Under the pieces are notes generated by a model. It was not told where the DNA came from. It saw nothing but the letters and a program-made list of their open reading frames with translations, and ran no database searches. The position numbers and the translations under genes were made by a program. DNA of 64,000 nucleotides. It comes from JALZUV01 sp964654855. Lineage in GTDB: Bacteria > Pseudomonadota > Alphaproteobacteria > Rickettsiales > JALZUV01. The stretch is taken from contig CAZZJS010000003.1 in the NCBI GenBank assembly GCA_964654855.1, positions 124,001 through 188,000 of the forward strand. Reading direction: 5' to 3'. Below, piece by piece: positions 8,757 through 18,079 of this stretch (the first letter of the stretch is position 1; each line of letters starts with the position of its first letter).

Positions 8757-10614
8757 ACATCATGAAGAAGTAGGCGTAGGCCGTATAGGTCGCCCAGACG
8801 AGTAGCATGAGTGGAACCCCCGCTTTGACATAATCGCTAAATTGATAATGGCCGGGGGCCATCACGAGCAAGTTGGTTTGATAGCCAATAGGTGAGGCGA
8901 ATGAGCAGCAATTGCTGGCGAAGATAACCGCGAAGATAAACATTTCAGGTGGCACATTAAGCGAAGCAGCTGTGCTGACTGCAATTGGCGTGAAGAGTAA
9001 GGCTGTGGCATTATTGCTGAGGATGTTGGTGAGAATACCCATCAGCAAGAACATGGCCGACATGACGGCGACAGGCGGGTACCCCTCCATACTGGTAACG
9101 AGCGTGTCAGCAAGGAAGGCCGCGCCTCCCGTTTTTTGCAAGGCGACGCTCAGCGCTATGCCGGCTGCTACAAGGAAGATAATTGCAGAATCAAGTGCAC
9201 GTAAGGCTTGGCGAAGGTTCAAACATCCGGCGATAATGGCAGCGCCAGCACCCACAAAGGCCGAAATATGAATTGGAAGCACGCTGGTTGCTGCAAGGCT
9301 GACCACAGCACCAAAAATAAGATTGATACGCCAAGCGAGTTTTTTCGATGGCATATCTTGAGTCGTCCATTCCATCAGAATGACATCTTTATTGGCTCGC
9401 ATCTTATTGACTTCTTGCTGACTGCCCATAACGAGTAGTACATCACCTGCGGCAAGGCGCATATCCGTCATACGGGTGGTGATAATGCGCGAACGGCGCT
9501 GGATACCCAGCACGATACAGCCGAGATTATGGTGGAAACCAATCTGCTCAATATTACGGCCAATCATACGTGAGGCAGGAGCAATGAGCAGCTCCGTCAT
9601 TTGCGTATCGCCCTCTAAGTCTTCTGCCATCATACTCATTTGATGGATCTTGCGGAACGATTCTTTTGGCGTATCGGACAGTAAGCTAGAGAGCGCATCG
9701 CGCGTGGTGGTGAGAATAAGCAGATCGCCAATTTTAAGCGTTAGATTTTCATCGAAAGGGGGTAAGAAAGCATGTTCGCCACGTTGAATCATTTTGAGCG
9801 TCATGTCGCGATCTTCGAATAAACCAGCCTCGCCAATAGTTTTTCCTACAGCATCTGCATCTTGCGAAAGTTCGAGTTGAGCGACAAAGGTACGGTCGCC
9901 GCCTGTCAGCACCTCGCCTGCAAGGTCTGTACGTTCAGGGAGTAACTTGGGTAGAACGAAAACGATATAAGTTAAGCCGACACCGACAATGGCGAGACCT
10001 GGTAGGGTGAAGTCAAAGAAACCGAGAGGTTCTAAGCCCATATCTACCATCACGCCGGAAACGAGCAGGTTGGTGGAGCTACCGATGAGGGTTGTTACAC
10101 CCCCAAGGATAGCGGCGTAAGAAAGCGGAATCATCACTTTACTGGCAGAGATATTCAGATGTTTCGCGACTGCCATCATAATTGGAATGAAGATAACGCA
10201 GGCTGGCGTGTTATTGAGGAAGTTACTGATAAAAGTAACGGTTAAAAGAATCAGTAGGATAGGTAAAATCTTTCCTCCGCGTTTAATACCGATGAATAAA
10301 TTAGATAAGGCTGTGAGCGATCCGGTGCGGATGACCGCTTGCCCCAAAACGAGCAGGCCCATTACGGCGATGAGTGCAGGGTTCGCAAAGCCCATAAGAA
10401 GTTCAGAAGCATCCAGTGTCACGCCACCTTCGGCATTTGGCATCGGTAAAAGCTCAAAGAACAGCATCAAAAACCCAAGGATAATGATGGAAGAAAGCTC
10501 CAAGCTAATGCGGCTATTGGCGAACAGTACCACGGCCATTACTACGATACCGAACACCGTCCACATATGAAATTGTGGAAATTGCGCGATAAAATTCGTT
10601 ATTTCTAATAACAT
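8755..10614 (-). CDS. SLC13-type permease with two RCK_C (TrkA-C) domains
   Basis: 619 residues: hydrophobic N-terminal segments, two soluble TrkA-C modules in the middle (about residues 210-380, with VGKTIGEAGL and IGRNIEQIGF starts), then a second hydrophobic half. This is the layout of SLC13/DASS-like permeases of the ArsB/NhaD superfamily. Both halves contain the Asn/Thr-rich re-entrant motifs (NNTPACVIFIP and SNNATALLFTPIA). Substrate unknown; family members move sulfate, dicarboxylates or cations. The ATG is 3 bp downstream of the bioA stop, so it probably follows bioB-bioA in one transcript. Confidence 0.85.
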   Translation of the reverse strand: MLLEITNFIAQFPQFHMWTVFGIVVMAVVLFANSRISLELSSIIILGFLMLFFELLPMPNAEGGVTLDASELLMGFANPALIAVMGLLVLGQAVIRTGSLTALSNLFIGIKRGGKILPILLILLTVTFISNFLNNTPACVIFIPIMMAVAKHLNISASKVMIPLSYAAILGGVTTLIGSSTNLLVSGVMVDMGLEPLGFFDFTLPGLAIVGVGLTYIVFVLPKLLPERTDLAGEVLTGGDRTFVAQLELSQDADAVGKTIGEAGLFEDRDMTLKMIQRGEHAFLPPFDENLTLKIGDLLILTTTRDALSSLLSDTPKESFRKIHQMSMMAEDLEGDTQMTELLIAPASRMIGRNIEQIGFHHNLGCIVLGIQRRSRIITTRMTDMRLAAGDVLLVMGSQQEVNKMRANKDVILMEWTTQDMPSKKLAWRINLIFGAVVSLAATSVLPIHISAFVGAGAAIIAGCLNLRQALRALDSAIIFLVAAGIALSVALQKTGGAAFLADTLVTSMEGYPPVAVMSAMFLLMGILTNILSNNATALLFTPIAVSTAASLNVPPEMFIFAVIFASNCCSFASPIGYQTNLLVMAPGHYQFSDYVKAGVPLMLLVWATYTAYAYFFMM

Positions 10615-10617
10615 GAA

Positions 10618-11892
10618 TTATTCTTTAGACCATTCCTTTACCACTGTCACGATAGCAGATGTAAGTTGTGCCAATTCTGTCTTTGTAATGACGAGCGGCG
10701 GAGTAAGATAAATCACATCGCCTATGGGGCGAATCCATACACCGAGTTCGACAAACCGTTCGCGCAAGGCATTGCTATCAATGGTACGTGCATTATCAAG
10801 TTGCACGGCAGCGAGTGCTCCTTTGACGCGTACTTCTATGACACCCTCTATTTCACTGCATGGCGCGAGTTCAGTATTTAATTGAGTTTCAATAATCTCC
10901 ACCTGCTGGCTGCGTGGTTCGGATTCGAAAAGATCGAGTGAGGCATGCGCGGCGCTACATGCGAGCGGGTTGGCCATAAAAGTGGGGCCATGCATAAAGG
11001 CTTTATCATAAGAGTTATCGAGGAAGGCTTCAAAAACCTCGGTGGTTGCGACGGTGGCTGCCATCGTCATCATGCCAGCTGTGAGAGCTTTGCCGAGGCA
11101 CATAATATCGGGCGTAATACCCGCTTCCTCGCAGGCGAACATATAACCTGTGCGCCCAAAGCCAACGGCGATTTCATCTGCGATGAATAAAATATCATGG
11201 CGTTTACAGATGCGATGAATCTCCGCCAATACATCCGGTGAGTGAAAACGCATGCCGCCTGCGCCTTGCACTAGCGGTTCAATAAAGCAACCTGCAATAT
11301 GTTTCGCATTATCGGCGATGAGGTTCTCGAAATCCGCGAAATCATACTCACCTTTTGGAATATCCACTGTGAATTGATGTTGGAGTGCATGCGCAAATGC
11401 TTGGTGATAAACACTCAGTGAATCAGAGACGGACATCGCGCCCAAAGTGTCGCCATGATACCCGTTCTTGAAGCAGACAAATTGTCCTTTTTGCGGTTTG
11501 CCTTTATTGCGCCAATATTGCAGCGCCATTTTAATAGCAATTTCGACGGATACTGAGCCGGAGTCAGCAAAGAAAACGCGTTCTAACCCTTTAGGGGTAA
11601 TATTTGCGAGGCGTTCCGCTAGCGTAAAAGCAGGCTCATGGCTGATACCGCCAAACATCACATGTGGCAGGGTGTGCAGCTGTTTGGTCATGTGTTCGAC
11701 CATATAAGGGTGCTTGTAGCCATGCACCATACACCACCAACTTGCAATACCGTCAATCAAAGTGCGGCCATCAGCAAGCGTGATGGTACAGCCTTCGGCA
11801 TCCACTACCGGTAAAGGTGGCGCGGAAATTTGCATCTGATTATAAGGTAACCAGATATGATTTAAGCCAGAGGCTTGCCAATCATTAGCCAT
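10618..11892 (-). CDS. bioA: Adenosylmethionine-8-amino-7-oxononanoate aminotransferase
   Basis: 424 residues from the ATG at 11892, which overlaps the bioB stop by a few bases; the frame is open for 24 more residues inside bioB, less likely. The aminotransferase class III fold is evident: HIWLPY substrate region, GIASWWCMVHGYKHP, and the PLP lysine in CLGKALTAG. It makes 7,8-diaminononanoate using SAM as amino donor. Only bioA and bioB of the pathway are in the window; bioF and bioD are not seen. Confidence 0.95.
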   Translation of the reverse strand: MANDWQASGLNHIWLPYNQMQISAPPLPVVDAEGCTITLADGRTLIDGIASWWCMVHGYKHPYMVEHMTKQLHTLPHVMFGGISHEPAFTLAERLANITPKGLERVFFADSGSVSVEIAIKMALQYWRNKGKPQKGQFVCFKNGYHGDTLGAMSVSDSLSVYHQAFAHALQHQFTVDIPKGEYDFADFENLIADNAKHIAGCFIEPLVQGAGGMRFHSPDVLAEIHRICKRHDILFIADEIAVGFGRTGYMFACEEAGITPDIMCLGKALTAGMMTMAATVATTEVFEAFLDNSYDKAFMHGPTFMANPLACSAAHASLDLFESEPRSQQVEIIETQLNTELAPCSEIEGVIEVRVKGALAAVQLDNARTIDSNALRERFVELGVWIRPIGDVIYLTPPLVITKTELAQLTSAIVTVVKEWSKE

Positions 11893-12943
11893 GAGAGCAT
11901 GCGCCTGTATGGTGGCAGCCGCCAACGGGCGAGGTGGTATCTTCATCCTCGTCCCAGTCATCATCTACAGCCGTTTCTAGCTGAAGGGGGGAGATGCCGA
12001 GGCGTTTAAAGAGTGCCATATCATCATTCTCAATGGGATTGGGAGTGGTAAGGAGCTTTTCGCCATAGAAGATAGAATTAGCGCCGGCGTAGAAACACAT
12101 GGCTTGCATTTCATCGGACATTTTCTCGCGACCAGCCGAAAGGCGGACAAAAGATTTTGGCATAATGATACGCGCTACGGCAATACTACGCACAAATTCG
12201 AGTGGATCGAGCGGATCTAGGTTCGCCATTGGCGTGCCTTCGACCTGAACGAGCATGTTAATGGGAACCGACTCCGGATGTTCCGGTAAATTGGCGAGTT
12301 CTTGCAAGAGCCCCGCACGGCCATCGCGGCTTTCGCCCATGCCGACAATGCCGCCAGAGCAGGTCTTCATACCCACGTCACGCACGCGTGCGAGGGTTTC
12401 TTTGCGGTCATCATAGGTGCGGGTGGTGATGATATCGCCGTAAAGTTCCGGCGCGGTATCGAGATTATGGTTATAATAATCTAACCCAGCCTCTTTAAGT
12501 GTTTCGGCTTGTTCATCTTTAAGCATGCCCAGCGTCATGCAAGTTTCTAACCCTTCTGCTTTGACGAGGCGGATGGTTTCTTCGATCTTTGGAACATCAC
12601 GATCTTTGAGTTCACGCCATGCAGCACCCATGCAGAAACGGCTCGCGCCGGCGGCTTTGGCCTTCTTTGCTTCTTTTAAAATTGCCTGTGGCTGCATGAG
12701 TTTATCAGCTTCCACTTCGGTATTGTAGCGTGCGCTTTGCGGGCAATAGGCGCAATCTTCAGCGCAGCCGCCTGTTTTGATGGAAAGTAACGTGCTGACT
12801 TGCACTTGATTTGGATCAAAATGCTGGCGATGAACGGTTGCAGCACGGTGCAAAAGTTCCATTAATGGTATATCAAGTAGTGATACAATTTCCTCGCGTT
12901 GCCAGTTATGGCGAAGTTTGGTGGATTCATACTTGTCTGTCAT
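11885..12943 (-). CDS. bioB: Biotin synthase
   Basis: 352 residues from the ATG at 12943; an in-frame GTG 60 bases upstream would extend into the RNase D-like gene. It is a radical SAM enzyme with the cluster motif Cys-x3-Cys-x2-Cys (CAEDCAYC, Cys 60, 64, 67), converting dethiobiotin to biotin by sulfur insertion. YYNHNLDT, CSGGIVGMGE and ANSIFYG are biotin synthase signatures. The tail is acidic (DDDWDEDED) and ends with a His/Cys-rich GGCHHTGACSHG, an unusual possible metal-binding end. No BirA site was recognised upstream. Confidence 0.96.
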   Translation of the reverse strand: MTDKYESTKLRHNWQREEIVSLLDIPLMELLHRAATVHRQHFDPNQVQVSTLLSIKTGGCAEDCAYCPQSARYNTEVEADKLMQPQAILKEAKKAKAAGASRFCMGAAWRELKDRDVPKIEETIRLVKAEGLETCMTLGMLKDEQAETLKEAGLDYYNHNLDTAPELYGDIITTRTYDDRKETLARVRDVGMKTCSGGIVGMGESRDGRAGLLQELANLPEHPESVPINMLVQVEGTPMANLDPLDPLEFVRSIAVARIIMPKSFVRLSAGREKMSDEMQAMCFYAGANSIFYGEKLLTTPNPIENDDMALFKRLGISPLQLETAVDDDWDEDEDTTSPVGGCHHTGACSHG

Positions 12944-12980
12944 GCTAATTACTTTACAGTTAATGTTAGTCTTTAAGGTA

Positions 12981-12994
12981 AGGAGTTTACGATA
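12981..12994 (+). promoter_or_regulatory. Shine-Dalgarno sequence and non-canonical start region of the RNase D-like gene
   Basis: AGGAG (12981-12985) is followed by TTT, ACG and ATA. No ATG, GTG or TTG lies in frame between an upstream TAA (12974) and the first ATG at 13070. The ATA at 12992 sits 6 bp from the Shine-Dalgarno sequence and ACG sits 3 bp from it. Confidence 0.55.
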
Positions 12995-13603
12995 GCTGTT
13001 CACGTTTATAAAGGGGATATTCCCGCAGATTTACAATTTGATGGCGATATTGCCGTCGATACAGAGGCGATGGGGCTGTTAAATAACCGCGATCGCCTTT
13101 GTGTAGTGCAACTTTCAGATGGTAAAGGAGACGAGCATTTAGTCACGTTTGAGCGCGGTCAATATGCCGCTCCCAACCTCAAAGCATTGTTGAGTGATCC
13201 AAAACGCGTAAAACTTTTCCATTTTGCGCGCTTTGATGTGGCCATTCTTCGCGCTTATTTAAATATTTTAGTTCAACCGATTTATTGTACGAAAATTGCG
13301 TCGAAATTAGCGCGTACTTATACAGATCGTCACGGATATAAAGAAATTTGCCGTGAATTGCTGGGCGAAGATGTTTCCAAGCAGCAGCAGTCATCTGACT
13401 GGGGTGCGCCAGAGCTTACGGAAGCGCAGGCAGAATATGCAGCGACGGATGTACGCCATTTGCATAATTTGCGCGATAAGCTCAATGCGATGCTAGAGCG
13501 TGAAGGCCGTATGGATTTAGCCGTGGCTTCCATGAATTTCTTGCCCGCTCGTGCAATGCTTGATTTGAATGGCTGGAACGATGTCGATATCTTCGCGCAT
13601 TAA
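12992..13603 (+). CDS. RNase D-like 3'-5' exonuclease with non-canonical start codon
   Basis: The conserved protein clearly begins near 12992, because residues before the first ATG (13070) read HVYKGDIP and then AVDTEA, matching the start of small alphaproteobacterial RNase D-like proteins. About 203 residues result. DEDD exonuclease motifs: Asp-x-Glu in DTEAMG, HFARFD, and the Y-x3-D motif in YAATD. Starting at the ATG at 13070 would remove the catalytic Asp and Glu. Initiation at ATA or ACG, or a base error in the assembly, must be assumed. It trims the 3' ends of structured RNAs. It lies upstream of kdsD-lptC, a common alphaproteobacterial order. Confidence 0.8.
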   Translation: MAVHVYKGDIPADLQFDGDIAVDTEAMGLLNNRDRLCVVQLSDGKGDEHLVTFERGQYAAPNLKALLSDPKRVKLFHFARFDVAILRAYLNILVQPIYCTKIASKLARTYTDRHGYKEICRELLGEDVSKQQQSSDWGAPELTEAQAEYAATDVRHLHNLRDKLNAMLEREGRMDLAVASMNFLPARAMLDLNGWNDVDIFAH

Positions 13604-13610
13604 GGAAAGT

Positions 13611-14567
13611 ATGATGACGGATGATATCAAAGTTGCTCGTGAACTTTTAGAGATTGAGATTGAAGGCTTGCAGGCGCTTTCTAAAGCGCTGGATGATAAA
13701 TTTGTGCAAGCGGTGGATGTGGTTGCGGGTTTAAAAGGTCGTCTTATTATAAGTGGGATGGGTAAGTCCGGCCATATTGCCCGTAAAATTGCGGCGACGA
13801 TGGCTTCGACCGGAACGCCTGCGCATTTTGTGCATCCCGGTGAGGCGAGCCATGGCGACTTAGGAATGGTCACGCGTGATGATGCGATGTTGTTGCTTTC
13901 TAACTCAGGCGAGACATCAGAATTGCGCGATATGGTGGCTTATGGCGCTCGGTTTAATATTCCGATGATAGCGATGGTGCGTCGTCCGACTTCGATGTTG
14001 GTAGAGGCAGCAGATGTGCCGTTGGTACTACCAGAGATTCCAGAAGCTTCAGCAACCGGTGCGCCAACTACCTCTACGACTATGATGTTGGCATTGGGAG
14101 ATGCTCTTTCAGCCGCATTATTGGAGCGAAAAGGCTTCACCGCAGAAGATTTTCAAACATTTCATCCAGGTGGCAAGTTAGGGCAGCGTTTTGTGAAGGT
14201 GAAAGATTTGATGCATGATGGTGATGAGTTACCTGTTATTTCTGCTAATATGCCTATGCAGGAAGTGTTGCTGGCGATGACCGCGAAGCGTTTTGGTTGT
14301 GCCGCAGTGTTAGATGATTCAGGTGTTCTTACCGGTATTGTGACGGATGGCGATCTACGCCGACATATGGATGGTAGTTTGCTCAGCAAGGATGCGAAAG
14401 ATGTGATGACGGCTGGGCCGGTAACGATTCGCTCGAGCTCTCTAGCGCAAGAGGCATTGCAGGTGATGAATGACTGTAAAATTACGAGTCTTTTTGTGTG
14501 TGACGATGCGGGTAAACCAGAAGGAATTATCCATATTCATGATTGTTTGCGCGCAGGTGTTGCGTGA
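13611..14567 (+). CDS. kdsD: Arabinose-5-phosphate isomerase
   Basis: 318 residues. The N-terminal SIS domain carries GMGKSGHIARK and SNSGETSE, and the C-terminal half holds two CBS domains. The enzyme converts ribulose-5-phosphate to arabinose-5-phosphate, the first step to Kdo of LPS. The start follows AAGGAAAG; a second ATG directly after it (13614) is equally possible. It overlaps lptC by 4 bp (GTGA), and kdsA lies further on at 21 kb, so Kdo synthesis and LPS export are clustered. Confidence 0.94.
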   Translation: MMTDDIKVARELLEIEIEGLQALSKALDDKFVQAVDVVAGLKGRLIISGMGKSGHIARKIAATMASTGTPAHFVHPGEASHGDLGMVTRDDAMLLLSNSGETSELRDMVAYGARFNIPMIAMVRRPTSMLVEAADVPLVLPEIPEASATGAPTTSTTMMLALGDALSAALLERKGFTAEDFQTFHPGGKLGQRFVKVKDLMHDGDELPVISANMPMQEVLLAMTAKRFGCAAVLDDSGVLTGIVTDGDLRRHMDGSLLSKDAKDVMTAGPVTIRSSSLAQEALQVMNDCKITSLFVCDDAGKPEGIIHIHDCLRAGVA

Positions 14568-15202
14568 CCAAGTCTGGCCTTTTAAATCAACTAGAGCCTA
14601 GCGAGGTTGAGCATCGTTTGAAGCGAATTCCTGTTTATACTCGGCTGTTGAATATTGGTAAAATCTCATTGGGAATGATGGTTTTATTATTGATTGCCGC
14701 GGTGGTGGTGGTGCCCTTTTTGAAGCCAGAAGAAGAGGGGGTGCGTATCGCATTAACTCAGGTGCCAGTTGAATCAAATGGTGAAAAGCCTGTGATGAAA
14801 AACCCGCGCTATGAAAGTGTGGATGGCGACAATCAACCGTTTACGATTCGCGCGAGCGAGGCGGTACAGCAAGATGAATCAGAAGTTTTGCTGAGAAAAA
14901 TTAAAGCAGATGTGGCGCTGAATAATGGGCTCTGGCTGGCGCTTTCTGCCGCGACAGGGGTGTTGGAGATTACGGCACAGAAAATGTTTTTAAAAGAGAA
15001 AGTGCATCTGATTGCAAGTAATGGCTATGAGTTAAATTCCAATAAAGTATATGTAGATATGAAACAGAGTATGGTGCGTAGTAATGCAGGAGTATCAGGG
15101 CAGGGGCCGATGGGAAATGTTGTCGCTAATGAGTTTTTGATTGAGGGAAGCTCCCAGCGCGTGCTATTTGAGAATAACGTCAAACTAACGATATATCCAT
15201 GA
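14564..15202 (+). CDS. lptC: LPS export protein LptC
   Basis: 212 residues from the GTG at 14564, chosen because it overlaps the kdsD stop as GTGA. There is one N-terminal membrane helix (about residues 30-52, LGMMVLLLIAAVVVV), then a periplasmic beta-jellyroll-like region. LptC bridges the LptBFG transporter and periplasmic LptA. Similarity is by layout and position rather than by strict motifs, as usual for this divergent family. It overlaps lptA by 4 bp. Confidence 0.85.
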   Translation: MTKSGLLNQLEPSEVEHRLKRIPVYTRLLNIGKISLGMMVLLLIAAVVVVPFLKPEEEGVRIALTQVPVESNGEKPVMKNPRYESVDGDNQPFTIRASEAVQQDESEVLLRKIKADVALNNGLWLALSAATGVLEITAQKMFLKEKVHLIASNGYELNSNKVYVDMKQSMVRSNAGVSGQGPMGNVVANEFLIEGSSQRVLFENNVKLTIYP

Positions 15203-15729
15203 AAATATTAGCATTTATAGTCACTCTATTGATTTCACTGCCTTTATGGGCGCAATCTCTTGCGAAGCTGGATTCCGATCAGCCAATCGAAATTGCGGCT
15301 GATTCGCTCGAAGTATTGCAAGATAAGCATATGGCGATTTTTAGCGGCTCGGTGGAAGCTGTGCAGGGTAACATCACCTTAAAAGCCCAGCGGATGAAGG
15401 TTTATTATCGGGAGGTAGGTAAGCAATCAGCGGCGGCTAATCTCGGTGCGGTGAGTCGCATTGAGGTGGAACGTGATGTAATGCTCACCATGCCGGAAGA
15501 ATCGGCGCGTTCAAGTAAAGGTATTTATAATGTTGATAAGCAAATGGTTACGCTTGTTGGCGGTGTGGTTTTAGCGCGTGGGAAGAATATGCTGCGTGGT
15601 GGTCGTTTGGATTATAATCTTAAAACACAAAAGAGCTTGCTCACTTCCGGTGGAGCGGCGGCAACGAAAGAAGGTGGAACAAAACCTTCAGGCGGGCGTG
15701 TTAAAGGTGTCTTCATTCCCGGTCAATAA
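15199..15729 (+). CDS. lptA: LPS transport periplasmic protein LptA
   Basis: 176 residues with a Sec signal peptide (LISLPLWA followed by cleavage near residue 19). The mature part is an OstA-type repeat: QPIEIAADSLEV, MAIFSGSVEAVQGN and ITLKAQRMKVYY match the LptA beta-strand pattern. It forms the periplasmic bridge carrying LPS to the outer membrane. The start overlaps lptC by 4 bp (ATGA). The end is Gly/Lys-rich and short. Confidence 0.92.
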   Translation: MKILAFIVTLLISLPLWAQSLAKLDSDQPIEIAADSLEVLQDKHMAIFSGSVEAVQGNITLKAQRMKVYYREVGKQSAAANLGAVSRIEVERDVMLTMPEESARSSKGIYNVDKQMVTLVGGVVLARGKNMLRGGRLDYNLKTQKSLLTSGGAAATKEGGTKPSGGRVKGVFIPGQ

Positions 15730-15761
15730 TGGCGTAAGAATTGCATAAATTTGCGTAAAGG

Positions 15762-15790
15762 TTGGAAAGTCTAGTGTTTCCTGCTATTCT
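15762..15790 (+). promoter_or_regulatory. Candidate promoter for lptB-rpoN, leaderless spacing
   Basis: TTGGAA (15762-15767), a 17-bp spacer and TATTCT (15785-15790) are followed by exactly 6 bp and the ATG of lptB. No Shine-Dalgarno sequence precedes lptB. Confidence 0.4.
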
Positions 15791-15796
15791 TTTCTT

Positions 15797-16558
15797 ATGG
15801 ATACGGTGATTAAAGCGCCTGAATTAGTCGAAAAGACATCAGGGTTGGAAATTCAGCATTTGGGTAAAAGCTATGCGAAGCGTCCTGTTGTGCGTGATAT
15901 TTCGCTTAAAGTACGCCGTGGTGAAGCGGTTGGGCTGCTAGGTCCTAATGGTGCAGGTAAGACTACTTGTTTCTATATGATTACGGGTTTGATTCGTCCG
16001 GATTATGGACAAATTACGCTGGATGGAACGGATATTACGCCGCTTCCTATGTATTCGCGTGCGCGTATTGGGATTGGTTATTTGCCGCAGGAAGCCTCGA
16101 TTTTTCGTGGGTTGACGGTTGAGCAAAATATTATGGCAGTGCTAGAAGTAACCGAAAAAACGCGTGAAAATCGCCAAATGATTCTCGATGAATTGCTGGC
16201 TGAGTTTTCAATTACACATTTACGCACCACGCCTGCGATTGCCTTATCGGGCGGTGAGCGCCGTCGTGTGGAAATTGCACGTGCGCTGGCTTCTAAGCCT
16301 AGTTTTATCCTGTTGGATGAACCGCTTGCGGGAATTGATCCGATTGCAGTATCTGAAATTCGTGAACTTGTGTCACATCTGAAAGATCGTGGGCTTGGCG
16401 TGTTGATCACCGAGCATAATGTGCGCGAAACACTTGAGATTATCGACCGTGCTTACATCATCCATGAAGGCTCGGTGTTGATGGAAGGTGCGCCTGATGA
16501 GATCGTCAATAATACGGATGTTCGCCGCGTCTATCTTGGCGAATCATTTAGTATTTAA
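15797..16558 (+). CDS. lptB: LPS export ABC transporter ATP-binding protein LptB
   Basis: 253 residues. Walker A GPNGAGKTT is at 49-57, the ABC signature is LSGGERRRVEIARAL, and Walker B plus D-loop is LLDEPLAGIDP. The signature and the LITEHNVRETL switch region are typical of LptB. It powers extraction of LPS from the inner membrane with LptF and LptG, which are not in this window. rpoN follows after 11 bp, a classic order. Confidence 0.96.
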   Translation: MDTVIKAPELVEKTSGLEIQHLGKSYAKRPVVRDISLKVRRGEAVGLLGPNGAGKTTCFYMITGLIRPDYGQITLDGTDITPLPMYSRARIGIGYLPQEASIFRGLTVEQNIMAVLEVTEKTRENRQMILDELLAEFSITHLRTTPAIALSGGERRRVEIARALASKPSFILLDEPLAGIDPIAVSEIRELVSHLKDRGLGVLITEHNVRETLEIIDRAYIIHEGSVLMEGAPDEIVNNTDVRRVYLGESFSI

Positions 16559-16569
16559 GGGGTAGAATT

Positions 16570-18036
16570 ATGGCGGGGCCTTCACAGAGTTTACAGCAAC
16601 GCCAACAGCAATCGCTGGTGATGACCCAGCAGTTGCAGCAATCGATAAAGCTACTCCAACTTTCTGCGACGGATTTAGAAGCCTTTGTGCAAGAGGAGAT
16701 GGAGAAAAATCCATTGCTTGCTGAGGGCGAAAATAAAGCAGAAGAGCTGCAATCTGAGAAGCCAGAAGAAAATAGTGCAACGCAAGAGATTGACTTTGAC
16801 CGAGCGGATGCCACAGAAGATGCACCTGTTGCGAGCGAAGAATTCTCTGATCGGGCGGAGCGTTCAGCGCCTGAATATACGCCAACATCTTCTGGTACAA
16901 GTAGCTATGGTGGTGAGGGTGAAAACCTGATCGAAAAAATGGCACATGAAAAGCCATCTTTACAAGATTATCTCGTTGAGCACCTTAACTGCTCAACGGA
17001 AGATATGGCGCAGCGTCTTATCGGTATGCATCTAATTGATATGGTGCAGTCATCCGGTTATTTACCTGAAAACTATATTGAAATTACCGATAGCCTAAAA
17101 TGCAGTCGTCAGGAACTGGATGCAGTGGTTTCTTTGTTGCAAGAGGCTGAGCCTGCGGGGCTTTGCGCGCGCAGTGTTGCAGAATGTATGGCGTTACAGC
17201 TAGAAGATATGGGCGAGCTGACCGAATCTATGCAGGCATTGGTCGATAATCTCGAATTGCTGAGCAAGGCAGATTTTAAGGCGTTGGAGAAAGCCTGTGG
17301 AGTGCCGCGCGATGAGCTTCAGGAAATGGTCGAAGAGTTGCGCGAGCTTAACCCAAAACCGGGTTTTGCCTTTGATTTTGAAGAAACCGCTGCAGTGCAG
17401 CCCGATGTATTCGTGCGTCGCCACGGTGATGATTGGGAGATTGAGTTAAACCCGGGCGCCTTGCCGAAAGTATTAGTGAATAATGATTATTATACACGTT
17501 TGTCAGGCAGTGCGCGCGATAAGGAAGAAAAAAGTTATTTAGGTGAGCAGCTTAATCATGCGAATTGGTTAGTGAAATCGCTCGACCAACGGGCGCATAC
17601 GATGCTGAAAACCACGCGTGAAATTGTGAAGCAGCAATCGCGTTTCTTGCTGCATGGGGTGCGCTACCTGAAGCCACTAACGCTTAAAGAAGTGGCCGAT
17701 GCGATTGAGATGCATGAAAGCACTATCAGCCGTATTACGAGTAATAAATATGTGTCTTATGGTGGGGCGCTTTATGAGCTAAAATATTTCTTCACCTCAT
17801 CATTAGGTAGCAGTTTTGGTGGCGATGATATTTCATCGAAAGCCGTGCAGCATATGATTCAAAAACTGGTGGATAGTGAAACGGATGTGAAATCGGTGCA
17901 TTCGGATGAAACCTTGGCCGCTGCATTGGATGATCAGGGGATGAAAGTCGCCCGTCGTACCGTCGCTAAGTATCGAGATATATTGAAAATTCCATCTTCG
18001 GCGCAACGAAAACGCGTATTTAAGCAGCAATTGTAA
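16570..18036 (+). CDS. rpoN: RNA polymerase sigma-54 factor
   Basis: 488 residues. Region I at the N terminus is Gln-rich with SLQQRQQQSLVMT and LQQSIKLLQLS, followed by an acidic region II. The core-binding and helix-turn-helix domain includes HESTISRITSNKYV. The RpoN box ARRTVAKYR, which reads the -24 promoter element, is at 461-469. It needs AAA+ enhancer-binding proteins for activity; none is in the window. Confidence 0.97.
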   Translation: MAGPSQSLQQRQQQSLVMTQQLQQSIKLLQLSATDLEAFVQEEMEKNPLLAEGENKAEELQSEKPEENSATQEIDFDRADATEDAPVASEEFSDRAERSAPEYTPTSSGTSSYGGEGENLIEKMAHEKPSLQDYLVEHLNCSTEDMAQRLIGMHLIDMVQSSGYLPENYIEITDSLKCSRQELDAVVSLLQEAEPAGLCARSVAECMALQLEDMGELTESMQALVDNLELLSKADFKALEKACGVPRDELQEMVEELRELNPKPGFAFDFEETAAVQPDVFVRRHGDDWEIELNPGALPKVLVNNDYYTRLSGSARDKEEKSYLGEQLNHANWLVKSLDQRAHTMLKTTREIVKQQSRFLLHGVRYLKPLTLKEVADAIEMHESTISRITSNKYVSYGGALYELKYFFTSSLGSSFGGDDISSKAVQHMIQKLVDSETDVKSVHSDETLAAALDDQGMKVARRTVAKYRDILKIPSSAQRKRVFKQQL

Positions 18037-18079
18037 TTTCTGTAACGAATTCTTAATTGATTCGCACTATGGTGAGAGC

